A stretch of DNA of 64,000 bases from Clostridium gallinarum (GTDB taxonomy: Bacteria > Bacillota > Clostridia > Clostridiales > Clostridiaceae), in the NCBI RefSeq assembly GCF_014836325.1, contig NZ_JACSQZ010000002.1:1-64000 (forward strand), in the 5' to 3' direction. The position numbers and the translations under genes are program-made. How positions within the stretch are numbered: position 1 is the first letter of the stretch; each line of letters opens with the position of its first letter. Of this stretch, positions 37,348-47,991 are shown one piece after another. The notes beneath the pieces were generated by a model that saw only the letters and a program-made list of their open reading frames with translations, was not told the DNA's origin and did not search any database.

Positions 37348-39705
37348 TTATTTTAGTATTGCTATAGTAACACCGTCTCCACCTTCACCATATTCACCAA
37401 GCCTATAACTTTTTACATGTGGATGTCTCTTTAACATATCATTGATAGCTTTTCTAAGAACTCCAGTACCTTTACCATGTACTATAGTAACTTCACCTAA
37501 ATTTGCTATATATGCCTCATCTAAATATTTATCTACTTTATAGCAAGCTTCTTCAGAATCCATTCCTCTTAAATCTATTCTACTATCAACAGATTTTAAA
37601 TTTAAATTTAACTCTCTTTTTTTCTTTTCTTTTTTAGTTGTTTTATTATTTAATTTTCTTAAATCTTTAAGTTTAACATTTATCTTCATAATTCCTGCTT
37701 CAACTTGAACTTCTCCTTTTGAATCAGGCATTGAAATTATAATAACATTTTGGTTTAAAGAAGGTAGATAAGCATCCATTCCCAAAGTTACCTTCTCTAT
37801 TAATTCTCCTTTGCTTTCCTTTTCTTTATAAATAGAAGCTTCTTTTTTCTCTAAACTATCCTTAAGTTTTTTTCTTTCTTCTTCTAGTCTAGCTCTTCCG
37901 CCTTGCGCAATTCCTAATTTTTCAAGTTCTCTCATTGCTTTTAATATTTCATCTGCTTCATCTTTTGCTTTTGAAATTATATCTCTCGCTTCTCTTCTTG
38001 CTTCTCCATAGGCTTTATCTCTTATTTCATCTAATTTTTTAAGTTTTTCATCATACTTATTCTTTAATTCTTCAGCTTCTAATTTTATTTTCTTAGCTTC
38101 TCTTGCATCTCTATTAGCTAAGATACTTTTTTCTTGTAAATCTCTAATTAAATCTTCAAATTTAAGATTTTCTGATGCTATATTTTCTTTTGCTTTATTT
38201 ATTACATCCTCTTTTAACCCTAATCTTTTAGATATTTCAAAAGCATTAGATTTTCCAGGAACACCTATTAATAATCTATATGTTGGTTTTAATGTCTCTA
38301 CATCAAATTCTACAGAAGCATTTTCAATACCAGTTGTTCTAAGTGCATATCCCTTTAATTCACTATAGTGAGTAGTTGCAATTATTCTAGCTCCTTGCTC
38401 TCTTAGAGTTTCAAGTACTGCAACCGCAAGCGCTGCTCCTTCAACAGGATCAGTTCCTGACCCAATTTCATCAAATAATACTAATGAATTTTCATCCGCT
38501 TTATCCATTATTTTAACAATATTGGTCATATGAGATGAAAAAGTTGATAATGATTGTTCTATACTTTGTTCATCTCCTATATCCGCAAAAATCCTTGTAA
38601 AGAAACTAATACTCGAATTATCTTTAGCAGGTATCAACAATCCACTTAATCCCATTAAATGTAATAATCCAACAGTCTTTAAAGTAACAGTTTTACCTCC
38701 AGTATTAGGTCCAGTAATCATTAAGGTATCAAATTCTTTTCCTAAATATATATCCGAAGGTACTACAAACTTTGCATCAATAAGCGGGTGTCTACCTTGT
38801 ATTATATCAAAGCTTTTATCTTCATTAACATCAGGACAAATAGCATTTAAGCTTGATCCATATTTTCCCTTAGCAAAGATAAAATCTAACTCCGTAAGAA
38901 TTTTATAGTTACTTTCAACAGTGTCTATAACTTCATATACCCTATTAGATAAATCCATAAGTATTCTTTCAATTTCTGCTTTTTCTTTAAGCTTAATCTC
39001 TTTTATTTCATTATTTAAATTAACTAAACTCATAGGTTCAATGAAAAGAGTTGCACCAGTCGAGCTCTGATCATGAACTAATCCTGGAACTGAAGATTTA
39101 TGTTCTGCTTTAACAGGTAAAACATATCTATCTCCTCTCATAGTATACAATGAATCTTGCAAATACTTTGCATTTGCTCTAACTATCGAATTTATTTTAT
39201 CCCTTACAGAAGAATTTTTTTCTTTTAAATTTCTTCTTATAGAATTTAAAAGGGAACTTGCTCTATCACTTATTTCTTCTTCAGAAATTATCGATATTTC
39301 TATAATTTCTTCTAAGTGTTTTACTGGTGTTAAAATATATGCTAAGTCTTCTAAAATTATATGAGGTGTTTCATCCTCTCTTCTTGATATATAATCCTTA
39401 AATCTTCTAGAACATTTAAGCATTCCTCCAATTTTAAGTAATTGTCCAGCTGATAATATTCCACCTTTTTTAGCTCTTTCTACAGCATCTTTAACATCAT
39501 GTAATCCTTCAAAAGGAGGATTCCCTTTTGTTATTAATAAATTTAATGCTTCTTCCGTTTCTTTTAATTTATTTTTAACTTCAAATATAGTGTCATAAGG
39601 CTTTAATTCATCTACTAAAGACTTACCACCTTTAGTTACTGCATAATCCTTTATTTTCTCCTTTATTTTATTAAATTCTAATATTTTAAGAGTTCTTTCT
39701 TCCAT
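37348..39705 (-). CDS. mutS2: MutS2 ATPase / ribosome-splitting nuclease family
   Basis: It has a MutS core without the mismatch-reading domain, Walker A 'GPNTGGKT' (332-339), 'LFDEIGSGTDPVEGAAL', a long coiled coil (about 515-630), a KOW-like segment and a C-terminal Smr domain (about 710-785) with 'IDLRGMDSEEA' and 'VTIVHGKGTGVLR'. MutS2 is implicated in recombination control and in splitting collided ribosomes upstream of RqcH, whose gene is also in the window. 785 residues, standard. Confidence 0.96.
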   Translation of the reverse strand: MEERTLKILEFNKIKEKIKDYAVTKGGKSLVDELKPYDTIFEVKNKLKETEEALNLLITKGNPPFEGLHDVKDAVERAKKGGILSAGQLLKIGGMLKCSRRFKDYISRREDETPHIILEDLAYILTPVKHLEEIIEISIISEEEISDRASSLLNSIRRNLKEKNSSVRDKINSIVRANAKYLQDSLYTMRGDRYVLPVKAEHKSSVPGLVHDQSSTGATLFIEPMSLVNLNNEIKEIKLKEKAEIERILMDLSNRVYEVIDTVESNYKILTELDFIFAKGKYGSSLNAICPDVNEDKSFDIIQGRHPLIDAKFVVPSDIYLGKEFDTLMITGPNTGGKTVTLKTVGLLHLMGLSGLLIPAKDNSSISFFTRIFADIGDEQSIEQSLSTFSSHMTNIVKIMDKADENSLVLFDEIGSGTDPVEGAALAVAVLETLREQGARIIATTHYSELKGYALRTTGIENASVEFDVETLKPTYRLLIGVPGKSNAFEISKRLGLKEDVINKAKENIASENLKFEDLIRDLQEKSILANRDAREAKKIKLEAEELKNKYDEKLKKLDEIRDKAYGEARREARDIISKAKDEADEILKAMRELEKLGIAQGGRARLEEERKKLKDSLEKKEASIYKEKESKGELIEKVTLGMDAYLPSLNQNVIIISMPDSKGEVQVEAGIMKINVKLKDLRKLNNKTTKKEKKKRELNLNLKSVDSRIDLRGMDSEEACYKVDKYLDEAYIANLGEVTIVHGKGTGVLRKAINDMLKRHPHVKSYRLGEYGEGGDGVTIAILK

Positions 39706-39722
39706 AAAATCACCTCACTTAT

Positions 39723-42074
39723 CTATTCTATACCTCTTCTATAATGTCCCTTAGTATATTCTTTAGAATTAATTTCTTCTTCATGCCTTATCATTTTAAA
39801 TACTTTTTTTACTTCATTATAGCTTTCGTCTCTAAATTCAACTCTAAATGAATTTACGCCTAAAGATACTAAATCTTCTTTTTCTTCAATAAGATTCAAT
39901 GGACTCGGATTTAATATATAGCTTCTACAGAAAATATCCGTCATAACTCTAAATTTCTCATTCATTCTATCAATTAATGTAAATTTATCTCTAGTGCAAG
40001 CTAAATTACAATCCTTACATGAAGATTTTTCTCCAAATGTACTTCCTATTGGACAATATTCGCTTATCATAAGCTCAGTTTTCCCATATACGATACCTTG
40101 TATGTTTCCTTTATTACCTTTTAGCATAGTTTTAATTTCTTTTCTATTTAATTCTAAACTAAGAGTTGGAACATGTATTTCTTTTTGATAAAACTTTAAA
40201 GCTTCGGAGTTTATTATATTAAGTTTATAATCTCCAATTATTATTAATTCATTTTGATATTTTCTTATTATACCAGCATTAACTGTTACTATACCCTTTA
40301 TATAATTTTTAACTTTTTCTATTAAATTTACTACAGTATTAAACTCACTTTTTATTATATTTGGTATCTTTAAATATATATTCACATTTTTCTCTTCATA
40401 TAAATTAATTATATCTTGAATTTTTAAAGCATCCTTATCTCTATTAAATACATCTATAATTATATCAGTAGCTCCTTCTTCTAGAATAGCCTTTAATTGT
40501 TCTTTTGTTATACATTGATACATTATATCAAAAGAAACTTTTTTATTAATCTCTTCTTTTATCTTTTCATTCTTTTCTGGTCTTTTTCTTCTGTAAGATT
40601 TAGTTATAGATTTTTGTATAGATTCAAGCGCTTCTCTTCTTAAGTTATTTACATCGCTAATCCTTAAAAACCCATCTTCAAAATTTATAAATTCTATTTC
40701 ATTTAACTTAAACACGCTATCAGAGGATTTACTTAGTGCTTCAATTATTCTTTCTTTACTTAAAGGTTTTTTCTCAGCTTTATTAACTATTTCTCCTAAG
40801 AAAGTATATTCTTTATCATTATAAGTAACAATCAGCTTCAAAGGCTCAGAAATTTTAAAGCTAACCTTTGCAGTTAAATCTATCTTCCTATTATAAGGCT
40901 TTAAAGAATCTTCAAGAGATTGAAAAAGCTTTTTATCTAAAGATTTAAAAATCTCATCTCCTATTTTATAAGCCTTTGGGAAAATCTTAACTTTCTCTCC
41001 TCTTTTAGCTTCCTTAACCTCTAATCCATCTTTAATTATTTTATTTATATTAAAACCAGTATCTCTGAATCTAAATCCATCACCTAAAGCAATATTTTCT
41101 TTTAATATTATTTCACCGGACTTCTCTATTTTTCCTAAAGGAACTCCGGTATTTCTAGGATGATTAAAGCTCATCATATCTTTACCTAAATTTTTATGTA
41201 AATATGCATTAGAAAATCCACCTCTATTAAATAATTGAAGCAATTCTCTTTTTCCTTTATTTACATTATATTCAGTTTTATATAATTCTTTTTCAACAGC
41301 TTTTTTATAATTATCAACTACACCGGCAACATATTCAGCTCTTTTCATTCTTCCTTCAATCTTTAATGAATATGTTCCAGAATCAATTATATCTTTTACA
41401 TTTTCTATAGTACATGTATCCTTAGGACTTAATAGATATGCTTTTCTTTCTCCTGAATTTATACCTTTTAATGTATATTCCATTCTACAAGGCTGAGCAC
41501 ATCTTCCTCTATTTCCACTTCTTCCTCCAATCATTGAACTCATAAGACATTGACCAGAGTAAGAAATGCATAAAGCACCATGAACAAAAATTTCCGTTTC
41601 TATTCCTAAATCCTTAGAAATATACTTTACTTCATCTATTGATAACTCTCTTGATAAAACTATTCTATGGAATCCCTTTTCCTTAAAAAATAAAGCTCCT
41701 TCTCCATTATGTATAGTCATTTGAGTTGACGCATGAATTTCAAAATCAGGAAATTCCTCTTTTATTCTTTTAAATAAACCTAAATCCTGTAGTATTATAG
41801 CATCTACTCCTATTTCATATAAAAAACCTACATATCTTACAGCTTCTTCAATTTCATTTTCTTTTAAAATTGTATTTAATGTTACATAAACTTTAGCTCC
41901 ATAACTATGAACATAATCAACTGCTTTTATCATATTATCATTATCAAAATTAGAGGCATACGCCCTTGCCGAAAATTTATTACCGCCTAAATAAACAGCA
42001 TCTGCACCTTTATTCATTGCTGCAATAAGACTTTCCATGCTCCCAGCTGGAGCTAAAATCTCTATTCTATTCAT
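39723..42074 (-). CDS. U32-family protein (RlhA/YdcP-like) with DUF3656
   Basis: A 783-residue protein. The U32 domain (1-300) has 'APAGSMESLIAAMNKGADAVYLGG' over residues 9-32 and the cysteine cluster 'ALCISYSGQC' plus 'GNRGRCAQPCR', which probably holds an Fe-S cluster. The C-terminal half carries DUF3656-like sequence and another cysteine group 'CPIGSTFG ... CKDCNLAC'. Homologues introduce 5-hydroxycytidine in 23S rRNA (RlhA) or are annotated as collagenases. The rRNA role is more likely. It follows zapA, as in many clostridia. Confidence 0.88.
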   Translation of the reverse strand: MNRIEILAPAGSMESLIAAMNKGADAVYLGGNKFSARAYASNFDNDNMIKAVDYVHSYGAKVYVTLNTILKENEIEEAVRYVGFLYEIGVDAIILQDLGLFKRIKEEFPDFEIHASTQMTIHNGEGALFFKEKGFHRIVLSRELSIDEVKYISKDLGIETEIFVHGALCISYSGQCLMSSMIGGRSGNRGRCAQPCRMEYTLKGINSGERKAYLLSPKDTCTIENVKDIIDSGTYSLKIEGRMKRAEYVAGVVDNYKKAVEKELYKTEYNVNKGKRELLQLFNRGGFSNAYLHKNLGKDMMSFNHPRNTGVPLGKIEKSGEIILKENIALGDGFRFRDTGFNINKIIKDGLEVKEAKRGEKVKIFPKAYKIGDEIFKSLDKKLFQSLEDSLKPYNRKIDLTAKVSFKISEPLKLIVTYNDKEYTFLGEIVNKAEKKPLSKERIIEALSKSSDSVFKLNEIEFINFEDGFLRISDVNNLRREALESIQKSITKSYRRKRPEKNEKIKEEINKKVSFDIMYQCITKEQLKAILEEGATDIIIDVFNRDKDALKIQDIINLYEEKNVNIYLKIPNIIKSEFNTVVNLIEKVKNYIKGIVTVNAGIIRKYQNELIIIGDYKLNIINSEALKFYQKEIHVPTLSLELNRKEIKTMLKGNKGNIQGIVYGKTELMISEYCPIGSTFGEKSSCKDCNLACTRDKFTLIDRMNEKFRVMTDIFCRSYILNPSPLNLIEEKEDLVSLGVNSFRVEFRDESYNEVKKVFKMIRHEEEINSKEYTKGHYRRGIE

Positions 42075-42186
42075 AAATACTTCTCCTAAACTTTTGTTTA
42101 TTTATGTTTATCTAAATCATCTTTATTATATATAACATACTTCTAGTTTTTTTTCTATCATCAGTTTAATATCTCCTAATAAACTC

Positions 42187-42211
42187 TAAAAGGAGATGTT
42201 AAATCATCTCC
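42187..42211 (-). terminator. Intrinsic terminator after zapA
   Basis: GGAGATG (42192-42198) pairs with CATCTCC (42205-42211); TTTT follows on the minus strand. The stem is short, so read-through into the U32 gene is plausible. Confidence 0.65.
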
Positions 42212-42216
42212 ATAAA

Positions 42217-43197
42217 TTATTGTTTTAATAAAACATTTTCCCTTCTTTTTTCCTTTACAAGGTTAATTTGAGCATCTAGAAGCTTCTTTTCTAAATCTAA
42301 AACTTTGTATTTTAAATTTTGCAAGTTAAACTTAGTCTCTTTATTTATATCTTTCAGCTTGTCCCTTTGTATTTTTATCTTATTATAATCTTCTTTCATA
42401 ACTCTAAATTCTTCATCTAATTTATTTAAATTATCTTTATGTTGCGCTTCATTAATTCTACATTCTTCCATTAGCTTATTAAGATTATTTTTATATGTTT
42501 CTTCTCTTAATTTATGCTCTTTCATTAAATTATTTATCCTATCTTTATAGTTTTCTTCTCTTATTTCATACTCTTCAGTTAATTTATTTATTTTATCCTT
42601 ATTTGTTTCTTCTTTTAATCTATAATCTTCAGCTAATTTATTTATCTTACCTTTATATTTTTCTTCATTCAATTTATATTCTCTACTAAGCTTATCTATC
42701 TTATCCTTACTTGATTTTTCTATCATCTTATATTCTTCATTTAACTTATCTATTTTATTTTTATATAAATTTTCTTTTTCATTAAGGTTCTTATTATTTT
42801 CTTTAATTACTTCTATTTCACTAGAGTAATTTTCTATTTCATTTCTAAGTAAATCATTCTCACTTTTAAGTTCTTCTATTATCTTACTCAATTCATCAAT
42901 TTTTGTTGTGTCTTCAACAACATTCTTAACTTTTTCATCTAATTTAGTATTTTCCTCTTCTAATAAAGCATTCTTATTATATAAATTTTCTATTTCTTTA
43001 TCAGCCTTATATAATTCATCTGCTATATTTATAGCTGCTAAAGTTGCTGCTGCTGTAGTACTTAACTTTCTATTATTTTCACTTAAATCTTTAATTTTTC
43101 CTTCTACATAATTAGCTATTTGTAATAAATATTCTTCCGTTTCTCTTCCTTTTAAATTATATTCCATTCCATTTATATTTATAGTAACAGTACTCAT
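42217..43197 (-). CDS. zapA: ZapA with a long tandem-repeat coiled-coil extension
   Basis: Residues 1-75 are a typical ZapA head ('MSTVTININGMEYNLKG', 'YLLQIANYVEGKI', 'AAATLAAINIADELYKA'), the Z-ring-associated FtsZ cross-linker. Usual ZapA proteins end near 90-130 residues; this one has 326, entirely charged coiled coil after residue 65. Residues 143-268 are seven consecutive 18-residue repeats of the type 'KDKINKLTEEYEIREEN'. ATG 43197 is preferred to 43209, which overlaps the TGAGGTG ribosome site. Confidence 0.88.
   Translation of the reverse strand: MSTVTININGMEYNLKGRETEEYLLQIANYVEGKIKDLSENNRKLSTTAAATLAAINIADELYKADKEIENLYNKNALLEEENTKLDEKVKNVVEDTTKIDELSKIIEELKSENDLLRNEIENYSSEIEVIKENNKNLNEKENLYKNKIDKLNEEYKMIEKSSKDKIDKLSREYKLNEEKYKGKINKLAEDYRLKEETNKDKINKLTEEYEIREENYKDRINNLMKEHKLREETYKNNLNKLMEECRINEAQHKDNLNKLDEEFRVMKEDYNKIKIQRDKLKDINKETKFNLQNLKYKVLDLEKKLLDAQINLVKEKRRENVLLKQ
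42394..42771 (-). repeat. Seven 54-bp coding repeats in zapA
   Basis: Seven in-frame units of exactly 54 bases encode residues 143-268. Each unit fits a (K)(D/N)(K)(I/L)(N/D)KL-x-EE-(Y/F/H/C)-x-(L/I/M)-x-E pattern. Units are diverged at DNA level, so the array is old rather than a recent expansion. Confidence 0.85.
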
Positions 43198-43313
43198 AAT
43201 ACACCTCATAACATAATAATTATATTAATTTAATTTTAACATAAATTTGTCTATTTACATATTAAAATATAATCTAATTATAAAGAAAATAATAAAAAAT
43301 TATTAAAACTTCT

Positions 43314-43351
43314 AAAAAAAATAAAGCTACATCTTCACGCAGCTTTATTTT
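43314..43351 (-). terminator. Intrinsic terminator of pheT
   Basis: AAAATAAAGCT (43318-43328) pairs with AGCTTTATTTT (43341-43351), and a T run follows on the minus strand. Confidence 0.87.
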
Positions 43352-43357
43352 TTAAAT

Positions 43358-45733
43358 TTATCTTAAAGTAGCTCCAAGTTTATGCTCTAAGCTTCTTAGA
43401 ATTTTATCATGAACTTTATTTACATCATTATCAGTTAATGTTTTTCTTTCATCTCTATAAGCTATTGCATAGGCTATACTCTTCTTACCTTCTGGAATTT
43501 GAGCTCCCTTATAAATATCAAATAACTCAACCTTTTCTACTAAGTTTCCACCAGCTCTTTTAATAGTATCTTCTATTTCTTGAACTAAAACTTCATCATT
43601 TACAAGTAAAGCAATATCTCTTGTAACTGCTGGGAATTTAGGTAAAGCTTTATATTTCTTATTTATTTTAGAGTAATCAAATAGTAAATCTAAGTTTAGC
43701 TCAGCTAAATAACAGTTTACATCTACTCCATAGTTTTCTGATACATCTGGATGAACTTCTCCCAATACTCCAACCTTAGTGTTTCCAATCATTAAAGCAG
43801 CTGTTTTACCTGGATGATAACTTGGATTATCACTTTCTCTTGTAAACATAACCTTATTCAATCCTAAAGCTTCAAGAGCATTTTCAACTATTCCTTTTAA
43901 ATCTAAGTAATCACAATTACCATACATTCCAATAGTTAATATATTCTTTTCAGTTGGAATAACAGTTTCATCTTCATTTGGAATATATACTTTTCCTATT
44001 TCAAATAATCTTGCATAGCCATTATTTCTTGAGTAGTTTCTACCTAAACATTCCATCATTGAATGAATAGTTGTAGTTCTCATTACTGAGTAATCTTCTC
44101 CTAATGGATTTTTTATTTTTACTACTTTTCTTAACTCACTATCTTCTGGTAAACTTATTTTATCAAAAACCTTTGGTGATATAAATGAATAACTTATAGA
44201 TTGATTTAATCCACTAGATACCATAGTTCTAACCATTAAATCTCTTAATAATTCATTCTTATATTTCGGCTCTCTTCCAGTTGAAATATTAAATATAGTT
44301 GTTGGTATTTTATCATATCCATATATTCTTGCTACTTCCTCAGCTATATCTTCCTTAATAGCAATATCTATTCTAAAAGTAGGTATTGTTATATTTAAAT
44401 TTTCTCCATTTATTTCTGTTTTTAACTCTAATGAATCAAGATACTTTTTCATATCCTCTTTAGAAATTTCTGTTCCTAAGAACTTGTTTATCCATTTAGA
44501 ATCTACAGTAATATATCCCTCTTCTTTTTTAGAGTTATATATATCTATAGTTCCTTCCATTACTTCTCCACAACCAAGCTCACATACTAATGCACAAGCT
44601 CTATTTATAGCTAATTCTGCAAGATTTGGATCTATATCTTTTTCAAATCTAGCTGAACTTTCACTTCTTAAGTTAAGCTTTTTAGAGTTAACTCTAATAT
44701 TTGTTCCATCAAAATTAGCTGCTTCAAATATTACTTCTGTAGTATCTTCTTGTATTTCAGAATTTAATCCGCCCATTATTCCAGCAAGACCAATTGATCT
44801 ATTATCATCTTTTATGCAAAGGAATGATGAATCTAAAGTTCTTTCAACTTCATCTAAAGTAATAAACTTTTCATTATCATTAGCTCTTTCAACTACTATT
44901 TTACCACTTTTAATTTCTCTAGCATCAAAAGCATGCATAGGTTCACCAATTTCTAACATAACAAAATTAGTAATATCTACTATATTGTTAATAGGTCTTA
45001 CCCCTGCTTCTAATAATCTTTCTTGCATCCAACCTGGTGAAGGCATTATTTTAACATTCTTAACACCTCTTGCCATATATCTTCTACATAAAGCATCTCT
45101 AACTTCTACTTTAATTTTATCATTTATATTTTCATTAGATTTTACTTCATAATTTAAGTTTGGCATTTTATAATTAGTTCTAAGAGTTGCTGCTGTTTCT
45201 CTTGCCATACCAACTATACTTAAACAATCTGGTCTATTTGAAGTAATATCAAAATCTAAAATTGATTTATTAAGATTTAAATATTCCTTTATATCCATTC
45301 CTAAAGGTGCATCCTCTGGTAATATCATAAGTCCATGAACTGGCTCATCTCCTGCTATTCCAAGTTCTTCTTCTGAACAGAACATACCATTTGATACTAC
45401 TCCTCTAAGTTTACCTTTTTTAATTTCTGTTCCATCAGCTAATATTGATTTATGTAGTGCAACAGGAACTACATCTTGCTCTTCCATATTAGTAGCTGCT
45501 GTAACTATTTGAATTGTTTCATTTCCAATGTCAACTTGACAAACTTTTAATTTATCCGCATCTGGATGTTGTGTTATTTCAACTATTTTACCTGTAACAA
45601 TATTTTTTATTTCATCACCTTGAGTAATAACTTCTTCTAAAGCTGATCCAGATAAAGTTAATTTATCTCCAAGTTCTTTTGCGTCTATATTTACTTCAAC
45701 ATAATCTTTTAACCAATTAAATGGTACTTTCAT
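43358..45733 (-). CDS. pheT: Phenylalanyl-tRNA synthetase beta subunit
   Basis: The editing subunit of the alpha2-beta2 enzyme. Starts '[20 protein letters not shown]', has a tRNA-binding EMAP/OB domain (about 40-150), B3/B4 editing region ('[12 protein letters not shown]', '[20 protein letters not shown]'), B5, and a C-terminal anticodon-binding fold ('[15 protein letters not shown]'). 791 residues, normal. It follows pheS by 19 bases; GGAGG ribosome site. Confidence 0.97.
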   Translation of the reverse strand: MKVPFNWLKDYVEVNIDAKELGDKLTLSGSALEEVITQGDEIKNIVTGKIVEITQHPDADKLKVCQVDIGNETIQIVTAATNMEEQDVVPVALHKSILADGTEIKKGKLRGVVSNGMFCSEEELGIAGDEPVHGLMILPEDAPLGMDIKEYLNLNKSILDFDITSNRPDCLSIVGMARETAATLRTNYKMPNLNYEVKSNENINDKIKVEVRDALCRRYMARGVKNVKIMPSPGWMQERLLEAGVRPINNIVDITNFVMLEIGEPMHAFDAREIKSGKIVVERANDNEKFITLDEVERTLDSSFLCIKDDNRSIGLAGIMGGLNSEIQEDTTEVIFEAANFDGTNIRVNSKKLNLRSESSARFEKDIDPNLAELAINRACALVCELGCGEVMEGTIDIYNSKKEEGYITVDSKWINKFLGTEISKEDMKKYLDSLELKTEINGENLNITIPTFRIDIAIKEDIAEEVARIYGYDKIPTTIFNISTGREPKYKNELLRDLMVRTMVSSGLNQSISYSFISPKVFDKISLPEDSELRKVVKIKNPLGEDYSVMRTTTIHSMMECLGRNYSRNNGYARLFEIGKVYIPNEDETVIPTEKNILTIGMYGNCDYLDLKGIVENALEALGLNKVMFTRESDNPSYHPGKTAALMIGNTKVGVLGEVHPDVSENYGVDVNCYLAELNLDLLFDYSKINKKYKALPKFPAVTRDIALLVNDEVLVQEIEDTIKRAGGNLVEKVELFDIYKGAQIPEGKKSIAYAIAYRDERKTLTDNDVNKVHDKILRSLEHKLGATLR

Positions 45734-45752
45734 ATCCTTTACCTCCTGTTAA

Positions 45753-46772
45753 TTAAAATTGATTTAAAAATCTCATATCACTTTCATATAATAATCTGAT
45801 GTCATCTATACCGTACTTAAGCATAACCATTCTATCAACACCAAACCCGAAGGCAAATCCACTATAAACTTCTGGATCTATACCACAATTTCTAAGAACT
45901 TCTGGGTGAACCATTCCACATCCTAAAAGTTCTATCCAGCCACTTCCTTTACAAACTCTACACCCTTTTCCTTCACATACAAAGCAAGTTGCATCCATTT
46001 CTGCTGATGGCTCCGTAAATGGGAAATGATGAGGTCTAAATTTAGTTTTAACATTTTCACCAAACATCTTTTTAGCAAATAATTCTAAAGTTCCTTTAAG
46101 ATCTGCAAAAGTAACTCCCTTATCTATAACTAAACCTTCCATTTGATAAAATATTGGTGAGTGAGTTGCATCTACAGCATCTGATCTATAAACTTTACCT
46201 GGAGCAATCATTTTTATTGGTGGTTTTTGATTTTCCATAACTCTTATTTGAACAGGTGATGTTTGAGTTCTAAGAACTAAATTATCATTTACATAAAATG
46301 TATCTTGTTCACTTCTAGCAGGATGATTTTTAGGAATATTTAAAGCTTCAAAATTATAATAGTCTAATTCAACTTCTGGACCTTCTTCAACAGTAAAGCC
46401 CATAGAAATAAAGATATCTTTCATACTTTCTAAAGTTAAATCAAGAGGATGTCTCTTACCAATTATATTTTTCTTACCTGGCATAGATATATCTATTACC
46501 TCTGAAGCTAACTTAGCATTTTTTTCTTTTTCTTTAATTGAAGTAAGCATTTCTTCTATCTTATCTTCAACTTCTTTCTTAACTTCATTAACAAGCTTAC
46601 CAACTACTGGTCTTTCCTCTTTAGATAAGCCCCCCATACTTCTTAGTATAGTTGTTAGCTCTCCTTTTTTTCCCAGATACTTTACTCTAATTTCTTCTAA
46701 CTTTGCACTATTAATAGCATCTTTTAATTCATTAAATGCATTTTCTTTAATAGACATTAATTGTTCTTGCAT
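45753..46772 (-). CDS. pheS: Phenylalanyl-tRNA synthetase alpha subunit
   Basis: The catalytic subunit. An N-terminal coiled coil is followed by the class II core: '[19 protein letters not shown]', motif 2 '[22 protein letters not shown]', and motif 3 '[18 protein letters not shown]'; '[12 protein letters not shown]' binds Phe. 339 residues. It is preceded by a T-box leader, so the operon should be induced by uncharged tRNA-Phe. Confidence 0.97.
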   Translation of the reverse strand: MQEQLMSIKENAFNELKDAINSAKLEEIRVKYLGKKGELTTILRSMGGLSKEERPVVGKLVNEVKKEVEDKIEEMLTSIKEKEKNAKLASEVIDISMPGKKNIIGKRHPLDLTLESMKDIFISMGFTVEEGPEVELDYYNFEALNIPKNHPARSEQDTFYVNDNLVLRTQTSPVQIRVMENQKPPIKMIAPGKVYRSDAVDATHSPIFYQMEGLVIDKGVTFADLKGTLELFAKKMFGENVKTKFRPHHFPFTEPSAEMDATCFVCEGKGCRVCKGSGWIELLGCGMVHPEVLRNCGIDPEVYSGFAFGFGVDRMVMLKYGIDDIRLLYESDMRFLNQF

Positions 46773-46883
46773 TTTACTTCCTCCCTTACTGATATAAACA
46801 AAACAGATTGATAACTGTTTTTAGATATAAATTTCAATTTATTTAAATAAAATTTAATAGCTATATTATATATTTAATACAAA

Positions 46884-47135
46884 ATAAAAAAACTTCGTCC
46901 CCATAAAAGGGACGAAGTATCGCGTTACCACCCTAATTGGTTAAAAATAAGCTTTTTAACCCAACTTAATTTAATTAACGGAAAAAACCGCTAGAAACTA
47001 CTATTATTTCACTTCTAGGACTCCTGAGGGAACTTCAATATAAATTTCCTTAAAGTGGCTTTCAGTCCAAGACCACTTCTCCCTGAAAAGTCTTTTATAT
47101 CTACTTTCTCATTCACAGTCTTTACATATTTAATT
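46884..47135 (-). promoter_or_regulatory. T-box riboswitch of pheST
   Basis: The minus strand carries the T-box AGGGTGGTAACGCG (46921-46934) followed by a 10-bp terminator, ACTTCGTCCC (46892-46901) with GGGACGAAGT (46910-46919), and T's. Upstream lie a stem III (46941-46959) and a Stem I region (about 47020-47125) with AGTA and GAA elements. A TTC (Phe) triplet at 47028-47030 next to the GAA (47033-47037 region) is the likely specifier. The 414-base gap before pheS holds this leader and its promoter. Confidence 0.93.
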
Positions 47136-47143
47136 TATAATTT

Positions 47144-47172
47144 ATTATACAAATAAATTTATCATATTTCAA
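47144..47172 (-). promoter_or_regulatory. Promoter of the T-box-pheST unit
   Basis: TTGAAA (47167-47172) and TATAAT (47144-47149) on the minus strand with a 17-base spacer, just before Stem I. Confidence 0.82.
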
Positions 47173-47186
47173 TAGTAAGTTTTTTA

Positions 47187-47978
47187 TTATAAATTAATTA
47201 AATTTTGTCTTACTTTTTCAAATAATATAATTGATGTTGCTATAGATACATTTAAAGACTCTGCTCCTCCAGGCATTGGAATTTTAACTTTTTTATCTGC
47301 TAATTCAAAAAGTTCATTACTAATTCCATTCCCTTCATTACCTACAGCTAATATTATTTTACCATGTAAATTTTCATCAAAAAAATTTTTAGATTCTTTT
47401 AACGATGTTGCAACTAAACTAAATCCTTCTTCTTTAAGATTTTTTATAATAGTAAAATTGCTATCATCATAAAATATAGGTATATAAAATATAGAACCCA
47501 TTGTAGATCTTATTGTTTTATCGTTATATATATCTACAGTTCCTTTTGTTAATATAATCCCGTGTACTCCTGCTGCATGAGCTGTTCTAATAATCGTTCC
47601 TAAATTCCCAGGATCTTGAACCTTATCACAAACTAAAAAGAAATTTCCTTCTTCTAAATTGTATTTATAGTTTTTCTTTTTAGTAACAGCTATAATCCCT
47701 TGAGAGTTTTCTGTTGAAGAAACTTGAGAAAATAAATTATTGGAAAAAACATTAATTTTATTTTCAAAAGCTACATTTTCACTAAAAAATTTTTTAAATT
47801 TTTCTTCATAATCTCTTGAAATTATAATATACTCTATTTCCATGTTAGCTTTAATAGCTTCCTCTATTAAACGAAACCCTTCTAAGATAAACATACCCTC
47901 TTTATCTCTAGATTTTCTATCTTTTAATTTTTTTACAAATTTAAATAAGTTATTATCCTTACTTTCTATATAAACCAA
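47187..47978 (-). CDS. TrmH/SpoU-family RNA 2'-O-methyltransferase
   Basis: A SPOUT-fold enzyme with a short N-terminal substrate-binding domain ('FVKKLKDRKSRDKEGMFILEG') and the knot: motif 1 'DPGNLGTIIRTAHAAGV', motif 2 'LAVGNEGNGISNEL', motif 3 'IPMPGGAESLNVSIATSI'. Probably an rRNA ribose methylase (RlmB-like or YsgA). GTG at 47987 overlaps the GAGG site; TTG 47978 at 8 bases spacing is preferred. It follows the ktrA-like gene closely. Confidence 0.9.
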   Translation of the reverse strand: MVYIESKDNNLFKFVKKLKDRKSRDKEGMFILEGFRLIEEAIKANMEIEYIIISRDYEEKFKKFFSENVAFENKINVFSNNLFSQVSSTENSQGIIAVTKKKNYKYNLEEGNFFLVCDKVQDPGNLGTIIRTAHAAGVHGIILTKGTVDIYNDKTIRSTMGSIFYIPIFYDDSNFTIIKNLKEEGFSLVATSLKESKNFFDENLHGKIILAVGNEGNGISNELFELADKKVKIPMPGGAESLNVSIATSIILFEKVRQNLINL

Positions 47979-47991
47979 AAAATCCACCTCA

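Noticed and set aside
44484-45152. 222-codon open frame on the + strand inside pheT
   Set aside because: It is antisense to a fully conserved gene, has no ribosome site, and its composition mirrors the pheT codons.
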